From positions 160,187 through 224,186 of the forward strand of contig CAJUBD010000003.1 in the NCBI GenBank assembly GCA_910584475.1: a stretch of DNA of 64,000 bases. Direction: 5' to 3'. Source of the stretch: an uncultured Treponema sp. (GTDB lineage: Bacteria; Spirochaetota; Spirochaetia; Treponematales; Treponemataceae). A program made the translations under genes and the position numbers. Of the stretch, positions 16,958 to 25,996 are shown piece after piece. Each line of letters starts with the position of its first letter. Position 1 is the first letter of the stretch. The notes under the pieces were generated by a model, which ran no database searches, was not told where the DNA came from, and was given only the letters and a program-made list of their open reading frames with translations.

Positions 16958-19084
16958 ATGGCTGAAAATGATTGGGGAATTTCGCAAAAGCAGAAATCAA
17001 AGACGATGATTACGAAAATCGTTGGCATCGTAGGATTGACGACCGTCGTTCTTTTTGTGGTTTTGAACTTATTTGTGATTTGGCGAGTGCGCATTATGAC
17101 TGTAAGCACCACAAATGAAAATGTGAATTCGCTTTTTGATTCTTATTTGGAAAGCGTCGACACTTTCGTGGACAATACTTTGCACGAACTTGATTTTTAT
17201 ACAAATTCCGATGTGGTTTTCAATGGCGGAAGCGCGCAGGAAATCGGTCGATGGCTTACTACTACAGTGGAGCGCCGGCCGTCAAGTTTTTCCTATGTGC
17301 TTTTTATCGGTGCGAACGGAAATTCATTTTATGATTCTGGAAACACCGGCTTTCATGGGGATCGCGCTTATTTCAGGCAAATTATCGAAGAAAACGAACC
17401 TTTTGTCGTGAACAATCCGACTGTCGCGAAAGCCACAGGCAAAGTAAGCGTCATGTTCATAAAGGCCGCGTACAACCGAAACCGCGAAGTTGTCGGAATG
17501 TTCGTTGGTGTGGCTGGAATGGATTATTTGCAGGATTTGATATCCGGCTTGAAAATCGGAAGAGACGGGCACGGATTTATGCTGGACGGAACTGGCGAAG
17601 TGATTGCGCATTATGACAGCGAACTTGTTATGTCTGCAAATTACATCAAAGACGAAAACATCAGCGCGGACGTAAAATCTTTTGCGCAGTCAATGCTTTC
17701 GGGCAAGCGCGGTTCGGCGGAAATCACGAATGGTTTGGGCGCGAATGCGGAGCGGCTTTATGTCGTTTACAACAAAGTAGCCAAAACTCCGTGGTCGATG
17801 GGTGTTGCGATTCCAATCAGCCAAATTCACGAAACCGCCGACAGCCTGAGCATGCTTTTGCTTGTGGGCAACTTAATTTTGGCGGCGATAGTTTTGGTGG
17901 TTTTGGGATTGATGATAGCCACCTCGATTTCTCCGCTTCGAAATGTCGTTTCTGCCATCGCGGATATCGCGAGTGGTAACGCGGACTTGACCAAACGCCT
18001 TCCAAAAACCACGCAAGACGAAATTGGCGAAGTTGTGGATGGTTTCAATAAATTCGTCACGAAACTCCAAGAAATTATGATGGAGATAAGATCCTCGAAG
18101 GACAATATTTCTTCTGTCGAGAGCGAAATGATTGAAGCCATCGGCTCGACTGAAATCAATATCAGTAAAATCATAAAGTATATTGAAACTGTAAAGGGCA
18201 GCGTGGTTGCCCAAAACGACAGCGTTGAATCGACCTCGGCGAGAATCGCCGAAATTACGAACAGCATAGACGCATTGCAGAATTTGATTCAGGTTCAGGC
18301 TGGAGAAGTCGATGACTCTGGAAAGGCGATTCAAGAAATGGTAAACAATATTTCCACAGTAAATGAATCTGTGGAAAAACTTTCCAAGGCGTTTGTCGGA
18401 TTGCGTGAAAATGCCAATGTCGGCATTGACAAGCAGCAGGCGGTAAGCGATAAAATCTATCAAATCGAATCTGAATCGAAAATGCTTCAGGAAGCGAACA
18501 CGGCGATTGCCGTCATCGCAGAGCAGACGAATTTGCTGGCTATGAACGCCGCTATCGAAGCCGCACATGCGGGCGATGTCGGGAAAGGATTCAGCGTCGT
18601 GGCGGATGAAATCCGAAAACTTTCCGAGACTTCTTCTGAGCAGTCCAAGACAATCGGCGCACAATTGACGAAGATCCGTGATTCGATTGGGCAGGTTTCG
18701 GAATTTTCTACGGATTCGAGCAGTTCATTCAAAGTCGTTTCCGACAATATAAAAATTACGGACAAACTTGTTTCGCAAATCAGTTCCGCCATGGAGGTGC
18801 AGCAAGCAAATTCAAGGCAGATTTTGGAATCTTTGAATGTGATGAGCGAAAGTACGGACAAGGTTCTGTCGGCTTCGCGCGATATGGCGGAGGGAAGTTC
18901 CGTCATCCTAAAAGATGTGGACACTCTTAAAACCAACACATATACCATTACTTCCAATGTGCAGGAAATGGACAGCGGCGTCGCAATAATCTCCGAAACG
19001 AAAGATGCTTTGAGCAGACTTTCTCGGAAGATGAACGATGCGATTAGTCAAATCGGTCAAGAAATCGGACAGTTCAAAGTCTAA
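16958..19084 (+). CDS. Methyl-accepting chemotaxis protein with dCache-type sensor
   Basis: A 708-residue receptor. AAGGGGGT five bases upstream decides ATG 16958 over a GTG at 16922. TM1 is near residues 25-47 (IVGIVGLTTVVLFVVLNLFVI). The extracytoplasmic part carries the double-Cache pattern (YVLFIGANGNSFYDSG... DRAYFRQIIEENEPFV... and GHGFMLDGTGEVIAHYD). TM2 (LLLVGNLILAAIVLVVLGLMI) leads to HAMP and the long signalling coiled coil. Its tip is NLLAMNAAIEAAHAG with VVADEIRKLSE. It signals through CheA/CheW to the flagella; ligand is unknown, but dCache receptors often bind amino acids or organic acids. Confidence 0.93.
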   Translation: MAENDWGISQKQKSKTMITKIVGIVGLTTVVLFVVLNLFVIWRVRIMTVSTTNENVNSLFDSYLESVDTFVDNTLHELDFYTNSDVVFNGGSAQEIGRWLTTTVERRPSSFSYVLFIGANGNSFYDSGNTGFHGDRAYFRQIIEENEPFVVNNPTVAKATGKVSVMFIKAAYNRNREVVGMFVGVAGMDYLQDLISGLKIGRDGHGFMLDGTGEVIAHYDSELVMSANYIKDENISADVKSFAQSMLSGKRGSAEITNGLGANAERLYVVYNKVAKTPWSMGVAIPISQIHETADSLSMLLLVGNLILAAIVLVVLGLMIATSISPLRNVVSAIADIASGNADLTKRLPKTTQDEIGEVVDGFNKFVTKLQEIMMEIRSSKDNISSVESEMIEAIGSTEINISKIIKYIETVKGSVVAQNDSVESTSARIAEITNSIDALQNLIQVQAGEVDDSGKAIQEMVNNISTVNESVEKLSKAFVGLRENANVGIDKQQAVSDKIYQIESESKMLQEANTAIAVIAEQTNLLAMNAAIEAAHAGDVGKGFSVVADEIRKLSETSSEQSKTIGAQLTKIRDSIGQVSEFSTDSSSSFKVVSDNIKITDKLVSQISSAMEVQQANSRQILESLNVMSESTDKVLSASRDMAEGSSVILKDVDTLKTNTYTITSNVQEMDSGVAIISETKDALSRLSRKMNDAISQIGQEIGQFKV

Positions 19085-19159
19085 CGTTTTACCGAAAAAA
19101 TGACAGTGCACCTTTACTTTGTAGTTTTCGCCACGGCGCACTCGCTTCGGTAGTCGGTT

Positions 19160-19235
19160 TTTTGAATAAGCGAGTTTTTGAAAAAAACTAGGTTTAAATT
19201 AAACGGCGCAATTTTAGCCGTTTAATTTAAACCTT
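19160..19235. repeat. Hairpin element (S2+S3) with an apparently empty sister site
   Basis: S2: CGAGTTTTTGAAAAAAACTAG. S3: TTTAAATTAAACGGC...GCCGTTTAATTTAAA, then CCTT. The flanks CGGTAGTCGGTT and CATTTTTTGTGCTG recur joined, without the 76 bp, at 19408-19433. Confidence 0.8.
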
Positions 19236-19313
19236 CATTTTTTGTGCTGAAATTTGTTTTGTTTGCAAGAAGCGGTTTTTGGATTTATTGGAGATGATCG
19301 GACTTGAACCGAC
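19234..19313. repeat. 80-bp direct repeat carrying a tRNA-Ala 3' tail (copy 1)
   Basis: It differs at about three positions from 19418-19497. It ends in the T-arm and acceptor sequence of tRNA-Ala, while the adjoining 5' half (19314-19360) has no sound D-arm or anticodon stem. It is therefore a tRNA fragment rather than a working gene. Confidence 0.7.
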
Positions 19314-19417
19314 CTTACAGTCGCGCACATCGTGTGCTCTCCTTTCAGGCCGCCTACGCTCGCTGACGGCGACATCCTGTCGCCTTTTCGCCACGACGCG
19401 CTCGCTTCGGTAGTCGG

Positions 19418-19472
19418 TTCATTTATTGTGCTGAAATTTGTTTTGTTTGCAAGAAACGGTTTTTGGATTTAC

Positions 19473-19497
<25 letters not shown>
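19418..19497. repeat. 80-bp direct repeat (copy 2), including the end of the real tRNA-Ala
   Basis: This copy includes the 3' end of the intact tRNA gene at 19473-19546. The pair is offset by 184 bp. Confidence 0.7.
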
Positions 19498-19546
<49 letters not shown>

Positions 19547-19595
19547 AAATTTCTTCTTATTTTATCAAAAGTGGAATTTTTTGTCAAGAGGGTGC

Positions 19596-19746
19596 GCGTT
19601 TAAAATTGCCGCTGAAATTGTGCGACAATTTTAACTTCGAGTTTGCGTTGCAAACTCGATTATTCACTGTCGCTTCTCAGTTTGTTGCGAAGCAAGTTTT
19701 TTTTAACAGTTCTCGAATTTGACAATTCGTTCACTGTTAAAAAATA
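19596..19746. repeat. Modular hairpin element, full-length, next to the HD-hydrolase stop
   Basis: Order on the plus strand is S3-S2-S1-S0. S3: TTAAAATTGCCGC...GCGACAATTTTAA. S2: CGAGTTTGCGTTGCAAACTCG. S1: a CGCTTC/GAAGC pair. S0: TTTAACAGT...ACTGTTAAA around CGAATT..AATTCG. Confidence 0.8.
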
Positions 19747-19754
19747 AAAGAGGT

Positions 19755-20387
19755 TTATTTTTGCAGCCAACCTTGCTGAACCGCACGCTCAATGCATTTT
19801 TGAATCCACGGCCAAATTCGCGGCATAAATTCTTTTACTGGAGCCATTCGCTTTTCGCAATCCGCGATTGAAGCTTTTGCCAAATTCCAAGTATGCCCAT
19901 CTGTGAGCGTGTTGTGCAAAAAGGGCTGAATCCTGTCCATGCAATTCGCATAGCGAGAATCCACGCTTTGCATCGCATCGAATTCTTCCCAAAGTCCGCG
20001 CAAGTCTTTTGCCAAATCTTCTGGCAAATGCGAATAAAGCTTGTCGGCGGCGGCTTTTTCGCGCTCCTCCTTTGTGGCGTTTCCGGCTTTGTCGTAGGCG
20101 AAAGTGTCGCCAGCATAAATTTCAATCAAATCGTGAACAACGCACATTTTTACGGCGCGTTCAACATTCGGAGTTTGCTCGGCGTAATCTTTGAAAAGCA
20201 TAGCCATAAGCGCGATGTGCCAAGAATGCTCCGCATCATTTTCGCGGCGGCTTCCGTCGGTCAAAACGGTGCGGCGCAAAATGTCCGTCATTTGATCCGC
20301 TTCCACGGTGAATTTCAAAATCGCGTCCAATCGTGCATCGTCAGAGGAGATGAAATTTTTGATGATTTCTTCAAAAGGCTTTTTCAT
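19755..20387 (-). CDS. HD-domain hydrolase (YfbR/HDDC2-like)
   Basis: A 210-residue HD-superfamily phosphohydrolase. Metal ligands are seen as H...HD...D: RRENDAEHSWHIALMAML, then VVHDLIEIYAGDTFAYD. The family includes 5'-deoxynucleotidases that act on dNMPs; length fits. The C-terminal WPWIQKCIERAVQQGWL helix is usual. The -10 box TAAAAT ends 5 nt before the ATG and there is no Shine-Dalgarno, so the transcript is probably leaderless. Confidence 0.8.
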   Translation of the reverse strand: MKKPFEEIIKNFISSDDARLDAILKFTVEADQMTDILRRTVLTDGSRRENDAEHSWHIALMAMLFKDYAEQTPNVERAVKMCVVHDLIEIYAGDTFAYDKAGNATKEEREKAAADKLYSHLPEDLAKDLRGLWEEFDAMQSVDSRYANCMDRIQPFLHNTLTDGHTWNLAKASIADCEKRMAPVKEFMPRIWPWIQKCIERAVQQGWLQK

Positions 20388-20392
20388 AAATC

Positions 20393-20422
20393 ATTTTAAC
20401 AGAATTCGCACGAATTTGTCAA
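20393..20422 (-). promoter_or_regulatory. HD-hydrolase promoter, leaderless arrangement
   Basis: On the minus strand TTGACA (20417-20422), 18-nt spacer, TAAAAT (20393-20398), then 5 nt to the ATG. Confidence 0.7.
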
Positions 20423-20439
20423 CTATTCAAAATCAATAG

Positions 20440-20562
20440 ATTCGCGCATCGCGCAAGCGATGAAGTAAAATAAATTTCCTTACAGAAAGCGACGCGCTAA
20501 CATAGTGCAGTCGCATTCGCGCATCGCGCAAGCGATGATGTGAGATAAATTTCTTAACAGAA
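20440..20562. repeat. Pair of 48-bp direct repeats with internal hairpin
   Basis: Copies at 20440-20487 and 20515-20562, offset 75 bp, share ATTCGCGCATCGCGCAAGCG and end in ACAGAA. Each contains CATCGC-GCAA-GCGATG, a small REP-like stem-loop. Confidence 0.7.
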
Positions 20563-20570
20563 CCGAAAAA

Positions 20571-20722
20571 ACCTTCCTTAATTTCTAACAGTGGAGAAAG
20601 TTTCAACTTTCGAACTGTTAAAAAAGTCGTTTCGCAACGAAGTAAGAAACGACAGTAAATAACCGAGTTTTTGAAAAAACTCGTATTAAAATTGTCGGCA
20701 ATATTCTTGACGACAATTTTAA
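20571..20722. repeat. Modular hairpin element, first of three in tandem
   Basis: S0: TAACAGT...ACTGTTA with GAAAGTTTCAACTTTC. S1: GTCGTTTC...GAAACGAC around GCAACGAAGTAA. S2: CGAGTTTTTGAAAAAACTCG. S3: TTAAAATTGTCG...CGACAATTTTAA, then ATGTTCC. Confidence 0.85.
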
Positions 20723-20882
20723 ATGTTCCTTAATTTTTGAATAGCGAAAAAGTTTCAAGTTTTTCGCTATTCAAAAACTGCGACTTCGTAATGAAATGAG
20801 AAGTCGCAATAGATAAACGAGTTTTGGAACAAAACTCGAGTTAAAATTGTCGGCGACATTTCCGACGACAATTTTAAACCTT
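20723..20882. repeat. Modular hairpin element, second in tandem
   Basis: S0: TTTTTGAATAGCGAAAAA...TTTTTCGCTATTCAAAAA. S1: TGCGACTTC...GAAGTCGCA. S2: CGAGTTTT-GGAAC-AAAACTCG. S3: TTAAAATTGTCG...CGACAATTTTAA. Confidence 0.85.
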
Positions 20883-21156
20883 CGTTATTTTTTAACATCG
20901 CAGGAAACTTCAGTTTCCGAGGAATTTAATTTCGCCCGCGATAACAACTTGTTGCGGCGCGGGCAAGTATAAAATAGATTGTCGGGTCAAGCCAGACAAT
21001 GACAAACAAGCGAGTTTGCAAAGCAAACTCGAAGTTAAAATTGTCGCGCGGTTTTTTCGCAAATAAAAACAAGGTGAAAAACTCGTAAGCAAACCAAAGA
21101 TTTGCGATGCAACTCTTTGGTTTGCGACAAATTTCTGACGACAAGTTTAAACCTTC
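20883..21156. repeat. Modular hairpin element, third in tandem, with extra inserts
   Basis: S0 type b remnant with GGAAAC-TTCA-GTTTCC, then a GCCCGCG...CGCGGGC stem. A GATTGTCGGG-type palindrome follows (20977-21003), also found at 54790 and 61228. S2 is CGAGTTTGC-AAA-GCAAACTCG. The enlarged S3 loop contains its own inner hairpin. Confidence 0.75.
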
Positions 21157-21316
21157 TCAATTTTTTAATATTTCCGCGAATTTTTTTGAACTGAACCCAT
21201 GTTTAACCAAAGATGCGGCGGCTTTGTCTTATTGCGCGAAATTCAAATCGCATTGTTACAAATTTGTTTTTTTCTGCATTTTTCGCGCCGCACTAGAAAA
21301 AAAATCGATTTTTCGC

Positions 21317-21322
21317 TAGAAT
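21317..21322 (+). promoter_or_regulatory. polA -10 box, leaderless arrangement
   Basis: TAGAAT ends 6 nt before the ATG at 21329. No Shine-Dalgarno and no good -35 are visible. Confidence 0.5.
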
Positions 21323-21328
21323 GAATTT

Positions 21329-24166
21329 ATGGGCACAAAAAAATTCGATGACGAAACAATTTACATTCTGGATTCTTATGGTTTGATTTACCGTTGCTAT
21401 TTTGCGTTTATTTCGCGGCCGCTCACAGATTCTCGCGGACGAAATATTTCCGCGCTTTTTGGTTTTTTCCGCAACTTGCATTCTCTTTTGCAACATTACA
21501 AACCGAAGACGCTTGTAGTCGCGCTGGATTCTATTTCAAAAACCTTTCGCCACGAAATGTATGCGGAATACAAAGCCACGCGCCAAAAAACGCCTGACGA
21601 TTTGCACGCACAAATTCCTTGGATTGAAGAAATTTTGTCCGCGCTCGGCGTTCCTGCTATTCGAATTGAAGGCTATGAAGCCGACGATGTAATTGCAACG
21701 ATTACAACAAAAGCGGTGGCGGCAGGAAAAACATGTCGCATACTTTCTGGCGACAAAGATTTGATGCAATTGGTTTGCGATGATGTTCAAATTTTAAAGC
21801 CGGATCACAGCGACGTTTGGAAAGTCGTTGGCAAGGAAGGTGTAAAGGCTGAATGGGGGGTGCCACCTGAAAAACTTTTGGACTTGCTTTCGCTTTATGG
21901 CGATACTGCCGACAACGTTCCGGGCGTAAAAGGCGTAGGCGTAAAAACCGCATGCAAATTTTTGGACGAGTACGGCTCACTCGAAGGCATCTACGAACAC
22001 GCCGAGGAAATCAGCGGAGCTATCGGACAGAAAATCCGCGATGGAAAAGACAACGCCTTTTTTTCCAAAAAGTTGATCGCGCTTTGTAAGGATGTCCCAG
22101 GCGTGGAATTGGAAAAAATTCCGCCGATGAATTTCAATTATCTTGCCGCCGCCGAAAAATTGAAATTTTTTGAAACTCCGCAAGTGGCAAAGCAATATGC
22201 GATGCTTGCGGTCGAATCGGGACAAAAAAATTCAAGTGATGGAAATTCTTTGTTCGATTCTGCGGAAGAAAAAAAATCTGCTTCATCAAATTCAAATTCC
22301 TCGGAAGAAATCACAGAACCAATTCCACTCAAAAAAAATTCCGGCAATTACAAAGCGATTACGACACAAAAAGATTTGTCCGCACTTGTCGATAAAATTC
22401 TGGCTTCCAAGAAAAAAGCGGTCGCGTTCGATACGGAAACGGATTCGCTGGAAACTACGAAAGCGCATTTGGTCGGATTCAGTTTGTGCGACAAAAAGGG
22501 AGAGGCTTTTTATATTCCCGTCGCGGCACAGGACGCTTCACTTTTCGAACAAGTTGGAATTCCTTTGAATGACGCGCTCACGCAAATCCAGCGACTTTTC
22601 GATGCGGAAAATTTCACGCTTGTTTTGCACAATGCGAAATTCGACTACGAAATATTGCGTATCGTTGGCTTGAATGCGAAGACGATTAAGGCGAAAATTT
22701 TCGACACGATGATTGCCGCATGGCTTTTAGAGCCTGACCAGCTTGGACGTTCTCCCTATTCGCTTGAAACGCTCGGACAGACAAAGCTTGCGCTGATTGG
22801 AATTGAATTCAAAGATTTGGTCGCGAAAGGTCAAACTTTCCGTGATGTGCCGCTCGAAAAGGCTGTGGACTATGCCGCTGAGGACGCGGATTTCACTTGG
22901 CAACTTTTTGAAATTTTTTCAGGCGAACTCAAACAGAAAAAATTAGATGAGCTTTTTGAAAAAATTGAAATTCCGTTGATTACGATTTTGGGCGAAATGG
23001 AACTCCAAGGAATTCATCTTGATTCAAATGCGCTTTCAGAGTACGCGCAAAATTTGCAAAAAGAAATTTCTTCTGCCGAACAAGAAATTTATTTGGAGGT
23101 TGGACACGAATTCAACGTGGCCTCTCCCAAGCAGCTTCAAGAAGTTTTGTTCACGGAGCGCGGACTTAAAGCCAGCAAAAAAACGAAAACTGGATATTCT
23201 ACGGACACCAGCGTTTTGGAGGAACTCGCGCCGTTCGATCCAGTGCCCGCGAAGATTTTGAAATTCCGCGAAATGTCAAAATTGCAATCGACTTATGTTG
23301 AAGCCTTGCCGCGACTCGCAGATGAAAACGGTCGCATCCACACGACGTTCCTGCAAACAGGAACTGCCACGGGTAGGCTTTCCAGCCGCGATCCGAATTT
23401 GCAAAACATTCCTGTTCGAAATGACGCGGGCAGAAAAATCCGAAACGCGTTTACTGCTGTTCCTGGAACGGTTCTCATCAGTGCTGATTATTCCCAAATA
23501 GAACTTGTTGTGTTGGCGCATCTTTCGGGCGACAAAAATATGCGCGAATCGTTTTTGAACGGAAGCGACATTCACAGGGCGACGGCTTCGTTGATATACA
23601 ATGTGCATTCTGACGATGTTACACCTGAAATGCGACGCACTGCCAAGACAATTAACTTCGGCGTGATTTACGGAATGAGCGCGTTCAGATTGTCTAACGA
23701 ACTCGGAATTTCTCGAACGCAAGCTTCGCAATTTATCGAAAATTATTTTGCGCAATATTCTTCGGTTGACAAGTTCATAATGGAAACTATTGCGAGCGCG
23801 GAAAAAAATGGCTACGTGGAAACGTTGATGGGTCGCCGCCGAAAAATCTTGAACATCAACAGCCGCAACAAAATCGAAAAATCAGGCGCGGAACGAATCG
23901 CCGTAAACACACCAATTCAAGGCAGCGCAGCCGACATTGTAAAAAAGGCGATGATCGATGTCGATGCGGCGTTGAAAGAAAATTCGTGTGAAGCGAAACT
24001 TTTGCTTCAAGTGCATGACGAACTGATTTTGGAATGCGCGGACAACGCGGTTGCAATAGAAAAGACGATTTCTGTTTTAAAAGAAAAAATGGAAAGCGCG
24101 GTAAAACTTTCTGTTCCGCTGAAAGTTTCGATTGAGTACGGTGCGAATTGGGGTGAATTTCACTAA
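21329..24166 (+). CDS. polA: DNA polymerase I
   Basis: A 945-residue three-domain enzyme. The 5'-3' exonuclease occupies residues 1-290 (YILDSYGLIYRCYFAF, GDKDLMQLV, GVKGVGVKTA). A Ser/Lys-rich linker follows. The 3'-5' exonuclease is intact: AFDTETDS, LHNAKFDYE and YAAEDADFT supply motifs I-III. The polymerase has motif A SADYSQIELVVLAHLSGD, motif B RRTAKTINFGVIYG and motif C LQVHDELILE. Roles are Okazaki-fragment maturation and repair. Proofreading residues are kept, unlike in many Firmicutes. It is probably leaderless. coaE follows downstream, as in several bacteria. Confidence 0.96.
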   Translation: MGTKKFDDETIYILDSYGLIYRCYFAFISRPLTDSRGRNISALFGFFRNLHSLLQHYKPKTLVVALDSISKTFRHEMYAEYKATRQKTPDDLHAQIPWIEEILSALGVPAIRIEGYEADDVIATITTKAVAAGKTCRILSGDKDLMQLVCDDVQILKPDHSDVWKVVGKEGVKAEWGVPPEKLLDLLSLYGDTADNVPGVKGVGVKTACKFLDEYGSLEGIYEHAEEISGAIGQKIRDGKDNAFFSKKLIALCKDVPGVELEKIPPMNFNYLAAAEKLKFFETPQVAKQYAMLAVESGQKNSSDGNSLFDSAEEKKSASSNSNSSEEITEPIPLKKNSGNYKAITTQKDLSALVDKILASKKKAVAFDTETDSLETTKAHLVGFSLCDKKGEAFYIPVAAQDASLFEQVGIPLNDALTQIQRLFDAENFTLVLHNAKFDYEILRIVGLNAKTIKAKIFDTMIAAWLLEPDQLGRSPYSLETLGQTKLALIGIEFKDLVAKGQTFRDVPLEKAVDYAAEDADFTWQLFEIFSGELKQKKLDELFEKIEIPLITILGEMELQGIHLDSNALSEYAQNLQKEISSAEQEIYLEVGHEFNVASPKQLQEVLFTERGLKASKKTKTGYSTDTSVLEELAPFDPVPAKILKFREMSKLQSTYVEALPRLADENGRIHTTFLQTGTATGRLSSRDPNLQNIPVRNDAGRKIRNAFTAVPGTVLISADYSQIELVVLAHLSGDKNMRESFLNGSDIHRATASLIYNVHSDDVTPEMRRTAKTINFGVIYGMSAFRLSNELGISRTQASQFIENYFAQYSSVDKFIMETIASAEKNGYVETLMGRRRKILNINSRNKIEKSGAERIAVNTPIQGSAADIVKKAMIDVDAALKENSCEAKLLLQVHDELILECADNAVAIEKTISVLKEKMESAVKLSVPLKVSIEYGANWGEFH

Positions 24167-24258
24167 GGTACTCGTTTTTGCTTTAAATATTGAATTTCTT
24201 ATTCAAACGTATTTTTGCAAAAAGTTTGCCAACGATTTTTGAATTTGGAAGGCGGAGA

Positions 24259-24951
24259 ATGTTTAAAGAAAAAATCGATGAAAAAAACATTTCGCGCGAA
24301 ATTCCGATTTTTTGCGTTGCCGGAAAAATCGCCGCAGGGAAAAATTTCGTCTGCTCTATTTTGGAACGCTACGGTTTTCTTTGCATTGATGCTGATTCAG
24401 TGATTCACGAAATTATTGAAGAAAAGCAAAATGAAATTTTATCTGCTTTTCGCGATGATGCGCAAAGGGCTGGGATTTGTCTGCAAAATGCGGACGGCTC
24501 GCCTAATCGCCGTGCGCTTGGAAAACTTGTTTTTTCGAAAAAAGAATTTTTGGCAAGGCAGGAAAATATTGTCTATCCAGCCTTTGTGGAGCGCGTGGAA
24601 AAAATGATCGCGCATATTTCGGGTAATACGAATTATGAGAATGAAAAAAATGCGCCACGCGGAATTATCCTCAATGCCGCCGTGCTTTACAAAACGCCTC
24701 GGCTTTTGGAAAAATGCCGCGCGATTTTTTTTGTGGAAGTTCCTGCGTTCGTTCGTTTTTTGCGAGTGCGCCGTCGCGACGGAATTCCGCCGTGCGAGAT
24801 TTTAAAGCGATTTTGTTCACAGAAAAATTTGCTCGCGCGATACGAAAAATTTTCAAAGTCGCACGGGATAAAAATTGTGAAAATTAAAAATTATGGAAAT
24901 AATGTGGAAGAAGAAATTTTGTCTGCCGTAAAACTCATCAATAAGTTTTGA
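24259..24951 (+). CDS. coaE: Dephospho-CoA kinase
   Basis: A 230-residue P-loop kinase catalysing the last step of coenzyme A synthesis. The glycine-rich loop is unusual, GKIAAGKNF rather than GxxGSGKS. It is followed by the family DADxxxHE motif (CIDADSVIHEI), the RRALGKLVFS lid region and VYPAFVERV. GGAAGG 6 nt upstream supports ATG 24259; a longer frame from 24190 has no ribosome binding site. The C-terminal VxxRx motif is present as RFLRVRRRDGIP. Confidence 0.82.
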   Translation: MFKEKIDEKNISREIPIFCVAGKIAAGKNFVCSILERYGFLCIDADSVIHEIIEEKQNEILSAFRDDAQRAGICLQNADGSPNRRALGKLVFSKKEFLARQENIVYPAFVERVEKMIAHISGNTNYENEKNAPRGIILNAAVLYKTPRLLEKCRAIFFVEVPAFVRFLRVRRRDGIPPCEILKRFCSQKNLLARYEKFSKSHGIKIVKIKNYGNNVEEEILSAVKLINKF

Positions 24952-25107
24952 AAAAAATTTTTTCTAAAATTCAAAAATAAAAAAGTGAAGTGTCAAAATT
25001 TAATTCACCATAAATTTTCGAAATAAAAAAGAATTCGCAAAATTTAAAAATAAAGAAAATCAATATTGCAAATTTCTTCGATACGAAGTTCAAAAAATCT
25101 CAGAAAT

Positions 25108-25137
25108 AGAAGAACGCCACTTACGCAGCGTTCTTCT
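25108..25137 (-). terminator. Hairpin after the SPOR gene
   Basis: AGAAGAACGC pairs with GCGTTCTTCT across about 10 nt, and a loose T-rich tail follows on the minus strand. Confidence 0.55.
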
Positions 25138-25153
25138 TCTCCCTAAAACCGTT

Positions 25154-25996
25154 TTACATTTTTACTTCTGTAACATAACTTTGCGTGTCTTTGAAAAAGT
25201 CCAAACTGCCTATTCGTCCTTTCCAATATTCGGCTTCACTTTTTGTCGTGTACGGACCGACGCGGACTCGATAAAACAAAGTGTCTTTTTTGTCCTTGTA
25301 GGTAAACACTTCGGCCGGAATTTTATTTTCATCCAATTCGGTGCGGGCATTGTCCGCACTTCTTTTATTGGTAAACGATGCGGCTTGCACCCAATATTTT
25401 GTCGCGAGCGGTGCGGGCGCAGAAGCCGTTCTTTTCTGCACGGGCTTTGCATTCGATGAACTCGCCGCGCTTGACGAATTCGATTTTGCAGAAACGGGCT
25501 TTGCATTTTTTTCAGTTTGTGCGGATGCGACATAATTTGAATTTTTATTTGAGCCACTTGCCTTTGCCAAAGCCTGTTCGCCCGCGCGACTTGTCGCAGT
25601 GATATTGCTTGATGGCGCGGCAGCCGTTTTCAATTCTATGTTTGTCGTGTTCGTGTTTATCGTGAGGTTCGCCGAGTCAAGTTGAACGGCATCATTTCGC
25701 GCGACACTTTCCGCGTTTTCATTTGTTTCGCCAGATACCGTTTCATCTGAGATTCCATTTTCTATTTTTTGGAATGCGAGTGTATTGGAATCCAAAATGT
25801 TTTCCGACGATGGAGTTTGAATTGGAGAAATATTTGGCGTTTCAGTCGCCGCTACAGGCGTTCTGTCAATCGTCGTGATGGCAGCCGTAGTAGGCACGTT
25901 TGCCGGCGATGAATTCAAAAGCAACGCCGCGCCTAGAACGACCAACAAAAAAACGCCACTGGCCGCGATAATCCACAAAGTTTTTTTCTGTTCCAT
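25154..25996 (-). CDS. SPOR-domain membrane protein
   Basis: A 280-residue type II membrane protein: short cytoplasmic MEQKKT, one TM (LWIIAASGVFLLVVLGAALLL), and a long Ser/Thr/Ala/Asn-rich spacer. The C-terminal SPOR domain runs from KYWVQAASFTNKRSADNA to YYTTKSEAEYWKGRIGS-like sequence (about residues 203-278). SPOR domains bind glycan strands without stem peptides and usually bring proteins to the septum. GAGGG 7 nt before ATG 25996 decides the start. Role in division is inferred. Confidence 0.85.
   Translation of the reverse strand: MEQKKTLWIIAASGVFLLVVLGAALLLNSSPANVPTTAAITTIDRTPVAATETPNISPIQTPSSENILDSNTLAFQKIENGISDETVSGETNENAESVARNDAVQLDSANLTINTNTTNIELKTAAAPSSNITATSRAGEQALAKASGSNKNSNYVASAQTEKNAKPVSAKSNSSSAASSSNAKPVQKRTASAPAPLATKYWVQAASFTNKRSADNARTELDENKIPAEVFTYKDKKDTLFYRVRVGPYTTKSEAEYWKGRIGSLDFFKDTQSYVTEVKM

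Larger units (their letters stand above)
20388..21328. other. Intergenic region, 941 bp, almost entirely repeats
   Basis: No coding frame is supported. It holds the HD-hydrolase promoter, the 48-bp pair, three tandem modular elements and the polA promoter. About 150 bp before polA (21160-21310) shows no further structure that I recognise. Confidence 0.7.

Noticed and set aside
19314..19380. Second tRNA gene next to tRNA-Ala
   Set aside because: Only the T-arm and acceptor tail match; no D-arm or 5-bp anticodon stem with a 7-nt loop can be drawn.
20388..21328. CRISPR array
   Set aside because: Repeats are palindromic modules of different types in tandem, without uniform spacers, and no cas genes are present.
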